Source: Lentisalinibacter sp037382365
GTDB lineage: Bacteria > Pseudomonadota > Gammaproteobacteria > Steroidobacterales > Woeseiaceae
Direction of reading: 5' to 3'
Assembly (NCBI GenBank): GCA_037382365.1
Contig: JARRPZ010000115.1
Coordinates: 1 to 12,582 of the forward strand
Length of the DNA: 12,582 nt
Part shown: positions 1 through 7,877 of the stretch, one piece after another
Numbering within the stretch: the stretch's first letter is position 1
How the letters are laid out: each line of letters begins with the position of its first letter
Notes under the pieces: generated by a model
Seen by the model: the letters and a program-made list of their open reading frames with translations, nothing else
The model's database searches: none
Told to the model about the DNA's origin: nothing
Position numbers and translations under genes: made by a program

Positions 1-543
1 CCCGGCCGCGTAGTAGCTGCTGTCGCCGGCCGCGCTCACCTTGAGGTTGCCGCCCAGATCGTCGCCGGGCATCCGCGTCGTGACGATGACCGCGCCCGCC
101 GCGGCGTTACGCCCGTACACGGCGCCCTGGGGGCCCTTCAGGATTTCGATCTGCTGCAGGTTGGAGAATTCCCGGTTGAACGCCGCCGGGTTCGTCATCA
201 GCACGCCGTCGATGATGAATGCCACGCTGTTTTCCGCGTCGCGAGCGCCATTCAGGCCGCGGATGTTGATCTGGGTGTCACCGACCTCGGCCGCATCCAC
301 GAGGCTGACGCCGGGGGTGAGCTTGATGAAGTCCTCCGCGCGCTCGACGCCGGCCCGCTCCAGCTGGCCTTCGGTCAGCACGGTCACGGTGGCCGGCACG
401 TCCTGCAGCGTCTCCTCGCGCTGACGGGCGGTGACGATGATCTCCTCGATGCCCTGCGCTTCCTGCGCCACGGCGGGGACGGTGATACCGGCGTTCAGCG
501 CGAGCACGCTCGCGACGCCGCACAGCAGGCTTCTGGCACGCAT
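1..543 (-). CDS. TonB-dependent outer-membrane receptor, N-terminal part (partial)
   Basis: The minus strand is open from an ATG at 543 to the left edge (181 codons), so only the N-terminus is present. Residues 1-26 form a Sec signal peptide ending in PAVA before QEAQ. A TonB-box-like stretch EEIIVTARQREE follows at residues 33-44. The plug domain comes next with its usual landmarks: a TPGVSL segment, INIRGLNG, a FIIDGV strand and IEILKGPQGAVYGRNAAAG. The family imports siderophores, cobalamin, glycans or other large substrates across the outer membrane using TonB/ExbBD energy; the specificity-bearing barrel is outside the window, so the substrate is unknown. A strong AGGAGAG ribosome binding site lies about 8 nt before the ATG. 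The gene is divergent from glnS, and the two GTATAC palindromes upstream could belong to its promoter. Family assignment is firm. Confidence 0.93.
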   Translation of the reverse strand, partial: MRARSLLCGVASVLALNAGITVPAVAQEAQGIEEIIVTARQREETLQDVPATVTVLTEGQLERAGVERAEDFIKLTPGVSLVDAAEVGDTQINIRGLNGARDAENSVAFIIDGVLMTNPAAFNREFSNLQQIEILKGPQGAVYGRNAAAGAVIVTTRMPGDDLGGNLKVSAAGDSSYYAAG

Positions 544-892
544 ATCGATCTCTCTCCTGGTCAGCTGCATTGATCCGGTCTGGCGCGTCCGCGACCGTGT
601 AGGTTTCGCCACACATGGCCGATACCGACTCTTGACGGGATCGGGCTATCGTATACAAAAGCTTTCGGAATAGTCCAGAAAAATTGCGCTTCAACCAATG
701 ACTTGTGGGGCGTTGTATACAATCTTTCAGTCGTAGACCTAATTGATAGTGAACCGTGTACTTGTTGTTCAGGAGCAACAGCAAGCCGGATCTCGCCCCG
801 TCGACGCGACAGACGGCTCGCCACGCGCCGGGCGGATTACCGTACAATAGCGCGCTTCGGATCTTCGCCAGCCGCAGAGCGTTCCCAGCCTC
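544..892. other. Divergent intergenic region between receptor gene and glnS
   Basis: This 349-bp spacer separates the receptor ATG (543, minus) from the glnS ATG (893, plus). Its middle part (about 640-770) is clearly more AT-rich than the flanking genes and holds two TTGTATAC boxes. A TACAAT hexamer at 843-848 is a plausible -10 for glnS, but no convincing -35 lies 16-18 bp before it. On the minus strand TTGAAG followed 16 nt later by TATTCC (about 666-692) is a weak promoter candidate for the receptor gene. No coding signal or tRNA-like structure was seen. Confidence 0.5.
649..722. promoter_or_regulatory. Pair of TTGTATAC(A/G)A palindromic boxes (putative operator)
   Basis: Two near-identical boxes are visible. 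TTGTATACAA at 713-722 is a perfect 10-bp palindrome, and TTGTATACGA (minus strand, 649-658) matches it at 9 of 10 positions. Their centres (653.5 and 717.5) are 64 bp apart, close to six helical turns. Symmetric GT-AT-AC sites of this kind are typical of GntR-family repressors and similar small dimeric regulators. Their position upstream of the receptor gene suggests they control it rather than glnS. No regulator gene is present in the window, so the binding protein is unknown. Confidence 0.45.
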
Positions 893-2587
893 ATGTCCGA
901 TAACAGGCCCGCCGGACAGGACTTCATCCGGCAGATCATCGCCGAGGATATTGCCGCCGGTAAGCATGATGGCCACGTGGTCACCCGCTTCCCGCCGGAA
1001 CCGAATGGTTATCTGCACATCGGCCACGCCACCTCGATCTGCCTGAACTTCGGCGTCGCCGAAGAGAACGACGGCATTACCTATCTGCGCTTCGACGACA
1101 CGAATCCGGGCAAGGAAAGCATCGAATTCGTCCGCGCCATCGAGGCCGACATCCGCTGGCTCGGATTCGACTGGGGCGACCGCCTGACGCATGCGTCCGA
1201 CTATTTCGACAGGCTGTACGACTGCGCCGTCGATCTCATTCGCCAGGGCAAGGCCTATGTGGACGACCTCGGCGCCGACGAGATCCGCGAATACCGGGGC
1301 ACGCTGACCGAGCCGGGGCGGGAGAGCCCCTGGCGCGGCCGCAGCGTCGAGGAGAATCTGGATCTCTTCGAGCGTATGCGGGCCGGCGAATTCGCCGATG
1401 GCGAGAAAGTGCTCCGGGCGAAGATCGACATGGCCGCACCCAACATCCACATGCGCGATCCCACGCTGTACCGCATCCGGCACATCGCGCACCAGCGGAC
1501 CGGCGACAAGTGGTGTATCTATCCGATGTACGACTTCGCCCATGGACTGTCGGACGCTTTCGAGGGCATCACTCATTCGCTGTGCACGCTGGAATTCGAG
1601 GATCACCGTCCGCTGTACGATTGGCTGCTGGATCAACTCGACCTGCCCCATCGGCCGCGTCAGTACGAGTTCTCGCGCACGAATCTCGCCTACACCGTCA
1701 CCAGTAAGCGACGTCTCGCAGAACTCGTGCAGCGCGGGACCGTCGCCGGCTGGGACGACCCCCGCATGCCGACTCTCGCGGGCATGCGCCGGCGTGGTTA
1801 TCCGCCCGTCGCGATACGGGAATTCTCGCGTCGTGTCGGCATCACGAAGAAGACGAAGCTCATCGAAATGGGCTTCCTCGAAGCGACCGTGCGCGAGGTT
1901 CTGGATCCGTCGGCGCCGCGGGTCATGGGCGTACTCGATCCGCTGAAGGTCACGATCACCAACTACCCGGAAGGCCGGGTGGAGCAGATGGTCGCGCAGA
2001 ATCACCCCAACGACCCGACCATGGGCGAACGCGAACTGCCTTTCTCGGCGACGCTGTACATCGATCGCGACGACTTCATGGAGGACCCACCGAGGAAGTT
2101 CTTCCGCCTGCGTCCGGGCGGCGAGGTGCGGCTGCGTTACGCCTACATCATCCGCTGCGACGAGGTCCTGAAGGATGCCGACGGTAACGTCGTCGAGTTG
2201 CTGTGCAGCTACGACCCCGAAACCCGCAGCGGCGCGGCGGGCGCGCAGCGAAAGGTGAAGGGCACGATCCACTGGGTGTCGGCGGACCATGCCATGGCCG
2301 CCGAAGTGCGCCTGTACGACCGACTCTTCACGGCGGCGGCGCCGGGCAGTCGTCACGACTGGCACGAAGACCTCAATCCGGAGTCGCTCCGGACGGCGTC
2401 TGCGCGGGTCGAGCCCGGCATCGCCGGTCTCGTGCCGGGCGAGGCCGTGCAATTCGAGCGGCTCGGCTACTTCACGCCGGATCCGGACTCCCGGGAGGAA
2501 TCGCCCGTATTCAACCGCATCGTCACGCTGCGGGATTCCTGGGCGAAGATCGAGAAGCAGGCGATGGAGCAGGCAGGCGGCGACTGA
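893..2587 (+). CDS. glnS: Glutaminyl-tRNA synthetase
   Basis: Cytoplasmic class Ia aminoacyl-tRNA synthetase that charges tRNA-Gln with glutamine using ATP. The protein has 564 residues; E. coli GlnRS has about 554. The ATP-binding region PPEPNGYLHIGHA is at residues 34-46, with HIGH at 42-45. The second signature loop is VTSKR at 269-273, where most relatives read VMSKR; to my recollection the Thr variant also occurs in pseudomonad GlnRS, so activity is not in doubt. Other conserved blocks are RFDDTNP (66-72), GWDDPRMPT, the anticodon-binding beta-barrels with VKGTIHWVSA, and a C-terminal PVFNRIVTLRDSW. It starts at ATG 893 with only a weak ribosome binding site. Presence of glnS, rather than reliance on GatCAB for glutamine, agrees with a gammaproteobacterium. 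No clear terminator follows the stop. Confidence 0.97.
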   Translation: MSDNRPAGQDFIRQIIAEDIAAGKHDGHVVTRFPPEPNGYLHIGHATSICLNFGVAEENDGITYLRFDDTNPGKESIEFVRAIEADIRWLGFDWGDRLTHASDYFDRLYDCAVDLIRQGKAYVDDLGADEIREYRGTLTEPGRESPWRGRSVEENLDLFERMRAGEFADGEKVLRAKIDMAAPNIHMRDPTLYRIRHIAHQRTGDKWCIYPMYDFAHGLSDAFEGITHSLCTLEFEDHRPLYDWLLDQLDLPHRPRQYEFSRTNLAYTVTSKRRLAELVQRGTVAGWDDPRMPTLAGMRRRGYPPVAIREFSRRVGITKKTKLIEMGFLEATVREVLDPSAPRVMGVLDPLKVTITNYPEGRVEQMVAQNHPNDPTMGERELPFSATLYIDRDDFMEDPPRKFFRLRPGGEVRLRYAYIIRCDEVLKDADGNVVELLCSYDPETRSGAAGAQRKVKGTIHWVSADHAMAAEVRLYDRLFTAAAPGSRHDWHEDLNPESLRTASARVEPGIAGLVPGEAVQFERLGYFTPDPDSREESPVFNRIVTLRDSWAKIEKQAMEQAGGD

Positions 2588-2805
2588 GATCGGCTGACGC
2601 GACCGTACGCGGGTTTCCGTGACACCGGCTGGCTCCGATAGTGAGGTGCCTGGGGCGGGGAAGTGTCCTGGCTCCGGGCAGTCGCCTTTTCTCGCCGCGA
2701 TTCGGAAACGGACGGTTTCACCTCCGGGCCTGATCGAGCGTCTCTGTCACCAATTGTGATGGGAGTCTTGGAGTCGTCGTTCCGTCTCCGGGAGAATCGT
2801 CTTTC

Positions 2806-3030
2806 TTGGCCGATCCCTGTAAAAAGAGCACCGGAATGACCGACAATCCTGATCTCCCTGTTACCGATGAAGACGACATGGACGATACGATAGAGCGGCA
2901 GATGGACACGTCCGGGGTCACCGGCGTCATGCAAGCGCTGCGAGAGGACGGGATTTCTGCAGATGACGCCGAATCCGGCGACGATTTTGGAGAGACAACG
3001 GTCGTCCTGCCATCGCATATTCGTCCATAA
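2806..3030 (+). CDS. Small acidic hypothetical protein (doubtful)
   Basis: A 74-codon frame opens at TTG 2806; ATG 2836 would give 64 residues. The product is strongly acidic, with runs such as TDEDDMDD and DDAESGDDFGE, has no signal peptide or membrane segment, and resembles nothing I can name. GGAG at 2790-2793 is about 12 nt before the TTG, which is long; no good site precedes the ATG. Roughly two thirds of third positions are G or C, lower than in surrounding genes but not random. It may be chance. Confidence 0.25.
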   Translation: MADPCKKSTGMTDNPDLPVTDEDDMDDTIERQMDTSGVTGVMQALREDGISADDAESGDDFGETTVVLPSHIRP

Positions 3031-3183
3031 GCGGACGAGCACGCTATCCGTTTGGAACCCCGTCGGGTTCCAGCCAGTTCCATGCTGACCCATGACCGCG
3101 AACCCGACGATCGCGAGTCCCCTGCGAACGGTTTGCTCGCCCGAAATCACAGATCACCCCGGCGCGACATCACCCGAGGAGAA

Positions 3184-3296
3184 CGGGATAACGTATCCCG
3201 CCTGGAAAAACCTTTGTAACGTGATGGCCATCCGAAGCGGTCTGGATGGCAGCATCGGAAATTCCGGGCCTTCTGAGAAATTCTCCTGGCGGGATA
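3184..3296. ncRNA. Candidate structured RNA or switch with three copies of CGGGATA/TATCCCG
   Basis: The heptamer CGGGATA occurs at 3184-3190 and 3290-3296, and its complement TATCCCG at 3194-3200. The central copy can therefore pair locally (7 bp, 3-nt loop ACG) or with the distal copy. The distal pairing extends to 12 positions (TATCCCGCCTGG at 3194-3205 with CCTGGCGGGATA at 3285-3296, one mismatch). Inside the long-range stem, GCCATCC (3227-3233) pairs perfectly with GGATGGC (3244-3250) around a 10-nt loop, and GATG/CATC extend that hairpin past a 2-nt bulge. Two short palindromes, CGGAAATTCCG (3256-3266) and GAGAAATTCTC (3275-3285), lie in the same interval. The geometry suggests a folded RNA with alternative pairings. 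Transcription and strand are unknown and I do not recognise an Rfam family. Confidence 0.3.
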
Positions 3297-3327
3297 TGGA
3301 ACAGGTCGCCGGGTAATCCAGCAGCGC

Positions 3328-3353
3328 GTTTCCGCGGAAACATTCTCGAGAAT
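3328..3353. repeat. Two abutting perfect palindromes
   Basis: GTTTCCGCGGAAAC (3328-3341, 14 bp) is directly followed by ATTCTCGAGAAT (3342-3353, 12 bp); both are perfect palindromes with no spacer. A further GTTTC at 3363-3367 can pair with the GAAAC that ends the first palindrome. There is no T-run, so this does not look like a terminator. It could be a protein-binding site or part of the structured segment just upstream. Confidence 0.5.
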
Positions 3354-3759
3354 CTACTTTAGGTTTCGCTCGCAAAGTGATTCCCTGTCTTTGGCTTGAA
3401 ATCCCGCCGGCACGACCGTGAGGGCAAAACACACCGGCGCCCGCGGTGAGACGTCCACTCTCCGTGCCGCTGCATTATCGTCCCGGAAGGTGGTCCCACG
3501 TGCCGCGTTCATTTCTCGGCAATGCACCGAATTACTCGTCGGAGCGCAAGTGAAACCAGGCCGACTGGGTCGTCTGCCGAGGCAAATGTCAAGTTGGATA
3601 TGGACGACTGTTCTGCAATCGTCTCAATTCTGCGGTAGGCTCTGGTACGACTTTGATCGGCGATTCCGCCGGTGCAGGCAATGAGAATTTCGCTCATCCG
3701 CACAAAACAATTGAGTCATTTGACGCAGGACCACCGAGTTGGCGATGGGAGAGGTAAGC

Positions 3760-5155
3760 ATGAAGCAATGTATTCCGTTCAAGAAAGGGCTGCTGCATTT
3801 CACGGCTTTGTTGCTGCTGTTCAGCGGCGCTGCATCGGCGCAGGACAAGCCGAACATCCTGGTGATATGGGGTGACGACGTCGGCATGATGAACATCAGC
3901 GCCTATCACAAGGGCCTGATGGGCGGCAGCACGCCGAACATCGATCGCATCGCCAACGAGGGTGCAATTTTCACGGACGCCTACGCCCCCGCTCGGCTAC
4001 ACGTCCGGCCAGTTCGGCAAGAACCACCTCGGTGACCGGGACGAGCACTTGCCGACCAACCACGGTTTCGACGAGTTCTTCGGCAACCTGTATCACCTGA
4101 ATGCCGAGGAAGAACCCGAAAGTGAGTTCTACCCCGACGATCCGGAGTTCCGGAAGCGCTTCGGCCCGCGTGGCGTACTGCACAGTTATGCCGACGGCCG
4201 CATTGAGGACACCGGGCCGCTGACCAGCGAGCGGATGAAGACGGTCGACGACGAGTTCCTGGCCGCATCGCTCGACTTCATGGAGCGGGCCGTGGCGGAC
4301 GACAAGCCGTTCTTCATCTGGCACAACTCGACGCGCATGCACGTGTGGACGCACCTGCCCGAGGAATACGAGGGCAAATCCGGCTACGGCATGTACGCCG
4401 ACGGCATGATGCAGCTCGACGACGACGTCGGCGAACTCCTGGCCAAGCTCGAGGAGCTGGGCGTTGCCGACAACACGATCGTCGTCTTCAGCACGGATAA
4501 TGGCGCCGAGAAGTTCACCTGGCCGGACGGAGGCACGACGCCGTTCCGTGGTGAAAAAGGCACGACCTGGGAAGGCGGTTTCCGCGTGCCGCAGATGGTG
4601 CGCTGGCCCGGCACTGTCGAGCCCGGCACCATCATCAACGACATCTTCTCTCATGAAGACTGGATGCCGACCTTGCTGGCCGCAGCGGGTGCACCGGACG
4701 TCAAGGAGAAGCTGAAGAAAGGTGGTTACCGAGCCAACGGGAAAAGCTTCAAGGTGCACCTGGACGGTTACGACCAGACGGCGCTCCTGAAGGGCGAGGG
4801 CGAAAGCGCACGTGACGAAATCTTCTACTTCGATGCCGCGGGGAATCTGAACGCGCTGCGTTACAACGACTGGAAGATTCACTGGACCATCATGGAGGGA
4901 TCGATAAACGAGGCGTATCGCAAGACGCCGAGCTGGCCGTTGATCATCAATCTCAGGATGGACCCGTATGAAGTGAGCCCGGATTCATCGATGTATATCC
5001 GGCAATTCTATGCAGACCAGATGTGGACATTCGTGCCGGCACAGGCTGCCGTCCAGAAGTTCCTCGATACGTTCGAGGAATTCCCGCCGACCCGTGGCGG
5101 TTCGTTGAGCATCGACGCGGTACTGAAGGAATTACAAGCGCCACCGCGGCAGTAG
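3760..5155 (+). pseudogene. Exported arylsulfatase, broken by internal deletion and frameshift
   Basis: Family S1 (alkaline phosphatase superfamily) sulfatases hydrolyse sulfate esters in the periplasm using a formylglycine made from Cys or Ser. Here ATG 3760, 5 nt after GGGAGAGG, opens a frame with a signal peptide (ends AASA, residue 27) and the metal-binding WGDDVG (D39, D40). That frame reads correctly to FTDAYA (ends 3987). Family-like sequence resumes one frame over at LGYTSGQFGKNHLGD (from 3992) and continues to the stop at 5155. It includes the HVWTH region, FSTDNGAE (metal ligands) and GEKGTTWEGGFRVP. About 45-50 residues that normally lie between these points are missing, including the C/S-x-P/A-x-R activation motif. 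In relatives the segment begins soon after the Tyr-Ala and contains the catalytic residue, so even a frameshift could not restore activity. The deleted length must be 2 modulo 3. Either a true pseudogene or an assembly deletion. Confidence 0.85.
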
Positions 5156-5178
5156 TGCCCCAAAACCGCAACAGAGTG

Positions 5179-5211
5179 CGCGCCCGGCACGATCGCCGGG
5201 CGCGTTCCTTT
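5179..5211 (+). terminator. Rho-independent terminator hairpin after the sulfatase locus
   Basis: A perfect 10-bp GC-rich stem, CGCGCCCGGC (5179-5188) with GCCGGGCGCG (5195-5204), closes a 6-nt loop and is followed by TTCCTTT. It lies 24 nt after the sulfatase stop codon. It ends only 35 nt before the ATG of the next gene, so it may also act as an attenuator for that gene. Confidence 0.8.
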
Positions 5212-5246
5212 GCGGTCAGACCTGCAAGGATAGAGAGGAGCGGCGT

Positions 5247-6971
5247 ATGAAGGCGAACGTCAGGGGAATCATCGTTGCAGTAGCCGCGACCGTGGCATGG
5301 TCGCTGCCTGTGCATGCCCAGCAGCAACCGAAGCTGGTGCTGCAGATTACCGTCGATCAGTTTCGCGGTGATTATCTGCACCGCTTCGATCACCTGCTCG
5401 GCGAGGACGGCTTCCGGAGACTGATCGAGGACGGTCTGTGGTACGCCGATGCCCATCACCGGCATGCGAACACCGAAACCATCGTCGGGCACACGACGCT
5501 CGCGACCGGTACGGACCCCGCGGTGCATGGAATGGTCGCCAACGTCTGGTTCGATCGCGCGACCAACGCGGACGTCTACAACGTTCAGGATGCCGACTAC
5601 CCGCTCATCGGCGCCGCCGGCGTCGACGCCGAAACCGAGATCGACCCGACCCAGCGGGCAGCGACGACCCAGGGTCGTTCGCCGCGGGCGATCCGGACGA
5701 CCACGATCTCCGACGAGATCGCAATGCATTTCGGGCCGAAGGCAAAGGTATTCGGCGTCTCGGTCAAGGATCGTGGCGCAATCTCGATGGCCGGCCATGC
5801 CGGAACGGCGTACTGGTTTTCCAAAGGCGACCAGCGGATGGTGACGTCCACTTACTACGTGGACGACTACCCCGCGTGGGTCGAGCGCTGGCAGGATAAA
5901 GGCCTGATCGACTCGTGGGCGAACGAGTCCTGGACACTGAGCCGCCCCCGCTCCGACTACCTTTTCGGCGACGCCGACGACCAGGAATGGGAGACGAGCC
6001 TCGGCCCGTACGGCCGCACTTTTCCTCACCCGTACGGCGCCGCCGACGGGGAACTCTACGGCACGCTGCTGACGCTCAGCCCGGCCGGCGACGAGATCGT
6101 GGCCGATTTCGCGAAGACCCTGATCGCCGAAGAAGACCTCGGCCAGGACGAGGTGCCGGACTACCTGTCGATCAGCTTCTCGGCGACCGATTACGTCGGC
6201 CACCTGTTCGGTCCGTCGAGCCTGGAGGCGGAGGACAACTTCGCCCGGCTCGATCGGACGCTCGCCGACCTGTTCGCATTCGTCGACGAGACCGTGGGCC
6301 TGGACCAGACGCTGATCGTCCTCGCCGCCGACCACGGCGGTGCGGACGCACCGGGCTTCGTGGCCCAGTACGGCGTCGACGGTGGCTATATCGACCTCGC
6401 AGCACTCGACACGCAGCCCGGCATCGGGCGCATCAAGAAACGCTTCGGTGTGGGCGAAGCGCTGATCTCCAAGTTCTCGTCGCCCTATCTTTATCTCAAC
6501 CGGGACGTCATCCGGGCAGAGGGGCTCGTGCAGGGCGAGGTCGAGCGCGCCGTCGCCGCCGAACTCGTGCTGCTCCCGGGTATTGCGGATGCAGTTTCCG
6601 CCGAAGCGCTTCGTGAAGAGCCGCTGGCCACGAGCCCGGTGAGGGATGCCGTGCTCGCCAACTTCGACCCGACCCGCTCGGGCGATATCTACGTGGTGTT
6701 CGAGCCCAACTGGTTCATCGGGGACATGGACGGCCTGCAGGTCGCGGTCCACCATGGGTCGCCCTGGGCCTACGATACCCACGTGCCGATACTGATCCGC
6801 GGGCCGGGAATCGGGCATGGCCGTATCAGCCGGCGCGTCGAAACCGTCGACCTGGCGCCGACCATTGCGGCGTATCTCGGGACGAAATACCCGTCCGGTA
6901 CCCGCGGTCGCCCGCTGGTCGAGGTATTCGGCGAAGGGGGCATCGCTGAAGCCGAAAAAAGCGACAGATGA
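5247..6971 (+). CDS. PafA-type periplasmic alkaline phosphatase
   Basis: A 574-residue exported phosphomonoesterase of the alkaline phosphatase superfamily. Residues 1-24 are a signal peptide (SLPVHA before QQQ). All catalytic positions expected from Flavobacteriia PafA can be placed: metal ligand D37 in VDQFRGDY, nucleophile T78 four residues before H82 (TETIVGH), N99 in HGMVANVW, and K174/R176 in VKDRGAISMAGH. The remaining metal ligands are D315/H319 (SATDYVGH), D362/H363 (ADHGG) and H503 (HHGSPWAYDTHVP). The K and R pair distinguishes phosphomonoesterases of this group from the related diesterases. PafA enzymes release phosphate from diverse organic esters. GAGAGGAG just before the ATG is a strong ribosome binding site. 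It could have come from the same locus as the sulfatase upstream, a distant member of the superfamily. It appears intact. I leave the symbol empty because the orthologous gene name is not certain. Confidence 0.88.
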   Translation: MKANVRGIIVAVAATVAWSLPVHAQQQPKLVLQITVDQFRGDYLHRFDHLLGEDGFRRLIEDGLWYADAHHRHANTETIVGHTTLATGTDPAVHGMVANVWFDRATNADVYNVQDADYPLIGAAGVDAETEIDPTQRAATTQGRSPRAIRTTTISDEIAMHFGPKAKVFGVSVKDRGAISMAGHAGTAYWFSKGDQRMVTSTYYVDDYPAWVERWQDKGLIDSWANESWTLSRPRSDYLFGDADDQEWETSLGPYGRTFPHPYGAADGELYGTLLTLSPAGDEIVADFAKTLIAEEDLGQDEVPDYLSISFSATDYVGHLFGPSSLEAEDNFARLDRTLADLFAFVDETVGLDQTLIVLAADHGGADAPGFVAQYGVDGGYIDLAALDTQPGIGRIKKRFGVGEALISKFSSPYLYLNRDVIRAEGLVQGEVERAVAAELVLLPGIADAVSAEALREEPLATSPVRDAVLANFDPTRSGDIYVVFEPNWFIGDMDGLQVAVHHGSPWAYDTHVPILIRGPGIGHGRISRRVETVDLAPTIAAYLGTKYPSGTRGRPLVEVFGEGGIAEAEKSDR

Positions 6972-7037
6972 GAAGGCGGTCGCGTGTCTCAATGCCTGCG
7001 GCCATGACCAGCTTGCGGCGACGAAGGAGTCAGTAGG

Positions 7038-7685
7038 ATGGCACGGAAGGCGGACTGGTATTTCGACTATGTCTCTCCATACCCGTATCTGCAGTTGTCT
7101 CGTTTCCGGGAGTTGCCGGAGGATCTGGTCGTCAGGCCGCGGCCGGTACTGTTCGCCGCCTTGTTGAATCACTGGGGACATATGGGTCCGGCGGAAATCC
7201 CCGCGAAGCGGCGGCAAACGTACCTGTACACACGCTGGCTCGCGGACCAGCGTGGTTTGCCTTTCAACGGGCCGCCGCGCCACCCGTTCAATCCGCTTGC
7301 GCTCCTGCGGCTGACGATCGCTGCGGGTTCGACTCTGGAGGCCGTTCGCACCGTCTATCACCATGTCTTCGGGGAAGGCAATGATGGACAGGAAGAACAC
7401 AGTGTCCGGGCGCTTGGAGATAAGCTCGGTATTTCGGACGTTGCCGAAGTGCTAACGCGCCAGTCCATCAAGGACGAACTCAGGGCGAACACGACCGAGG
7501 CGATCGCATGCGGCGTCTTCGGTGTGCCGACGTTCGTTTGTGCCGGAGAGATCTTCTGGGGTGATGATGCGACACCACTGTTTATGGATTTCCTTGCCGA
7601 TCCCGAGATGTTCGACCGGGAACCATACGTCGGCATCGAGGATGTCGTGCCAGCTGCCCAGCGCAAAGCGGGTGTCGGGAGGTGA
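7038..7685 (+). CDS. 2-hydroxychromene-2-carboxylate isomerase family protein (DsbA fold)
   Basis: A 215-residue cytoplasmic protein of the DsbA / kappa-class glutathione transferase fold. The N-terminal WYFDYVSPYPYLQ (residues 7-19, with S13 at the position that binds the glutathione thiol in the isomerases) and the C-terminal cis-proline segment GVFGVPTFVCAGEIFWGDD are diagnostic. A helical insert domain lies between them (about residues 40-150). Characterised relatives such as NahD use glutathione to isomerise 2-hydroxychromene-2-carboxylate in naphthalene breakdown, but most genomic members lie outside such clusters, and no aromatic catabolism gene is visible here. Its true substrate is therefore unknown. 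Start ATG 7038 follows AAGGAG by about 9 nt. The gene sits 66 bp after the phosphatase and could share its transcript. Confidence 0.85.
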   Translation: MARKADWYFDYVSPYPYLQLSRFRELPEDLVVRPRPVLFAALLNHWGHMGPAEIPAKRRQTYLYTRWLADQRGLPFNGPPRHPFNPLALLRLTIAAGSTLEAVRTVYHHVFGEGNDGQEEHSVRALGDKLGISDVAEVLTRQSIKDELRANTTEAIACGVFGVPTFVCAGEIFWGDDATPLFMDFLADPEMFDREPYVGIEDVVPAAQRKAGVGR

Positions 7686-7877
7686 TTCCCGCGCGACATT
7701 CGCCGTGTCCCGCACTTAAGCCTGCCTATTTCACGATGTCGTCGTGCCGCTCCCGGCCGAGACCGAACCTTTGGCTGCCGACTTCAGCTAGAGTAGCGAG
7801 GAAAAGGCCGAGGGGTTCTTACGGAACCGTTGCGGATACTGACGAGGTGGCTCGCATCATGCCTGACCAGCATCACG

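Larger units (their letters stand above)
2588..3759. other. Long gene-poor region between glnS and the sulfatase pseudogene
   Basis: This is about 1.17 kb without a convincing gene. Short reading frames exist on both strands but none matches a family I recognise, and codon third positions are less GC-biased than in the flanking genes. It contains one doubtful acidic ORF (2806-3030), a small hairpin GAAAC-N5-GTTTC at 2705-2719, and a dense group of inverted repeats at 3184-3353 described separately. I found no tRNA, terminator with a T-run or insertion-sequence end. It may hold an untranslated RNA, a decayed locus, or regulatory DNA. Confidence 0.5.

Noticed and set aside
278..2452. 724-codon open frame on the minus strand, antisense to glnS and running into the receptor gene.
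   Set aside because: It is out of frame with the receptor, has Arg/Ala/Val-rich sequence with no family resemblance, and mirrors the codon bias of glnS. Typical GC-rich antisense shadow.
2588..2720. Terminator after glnS.
   Set aside because: Only short weak stems (for example CGCG repeats at about 2598-2612) without a T-run are present.
3092..3316. 74-codon plus-strand frame within the palindrome cluster.
   Set aside because: No ribosome binding site, no family resemblance, and it runs through strong inverted repeats that better explain the sequence.
3962..4035. Programmed frameshift that would give a full sulfatase.
   Set aside because: No slippery heptamer with a downstream structure is evident, and a shift would still leave out the catalytic segment, so it would not make an active enzyme.
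4953..7400. 815-codon minus-strand open frame across the phosphatase gene.
   Set aside because: It covers parts of three plus-strand genes with clear families and conserved active sites, and its own translation shows no domain or start context. Shadow of GC-rich codon use.
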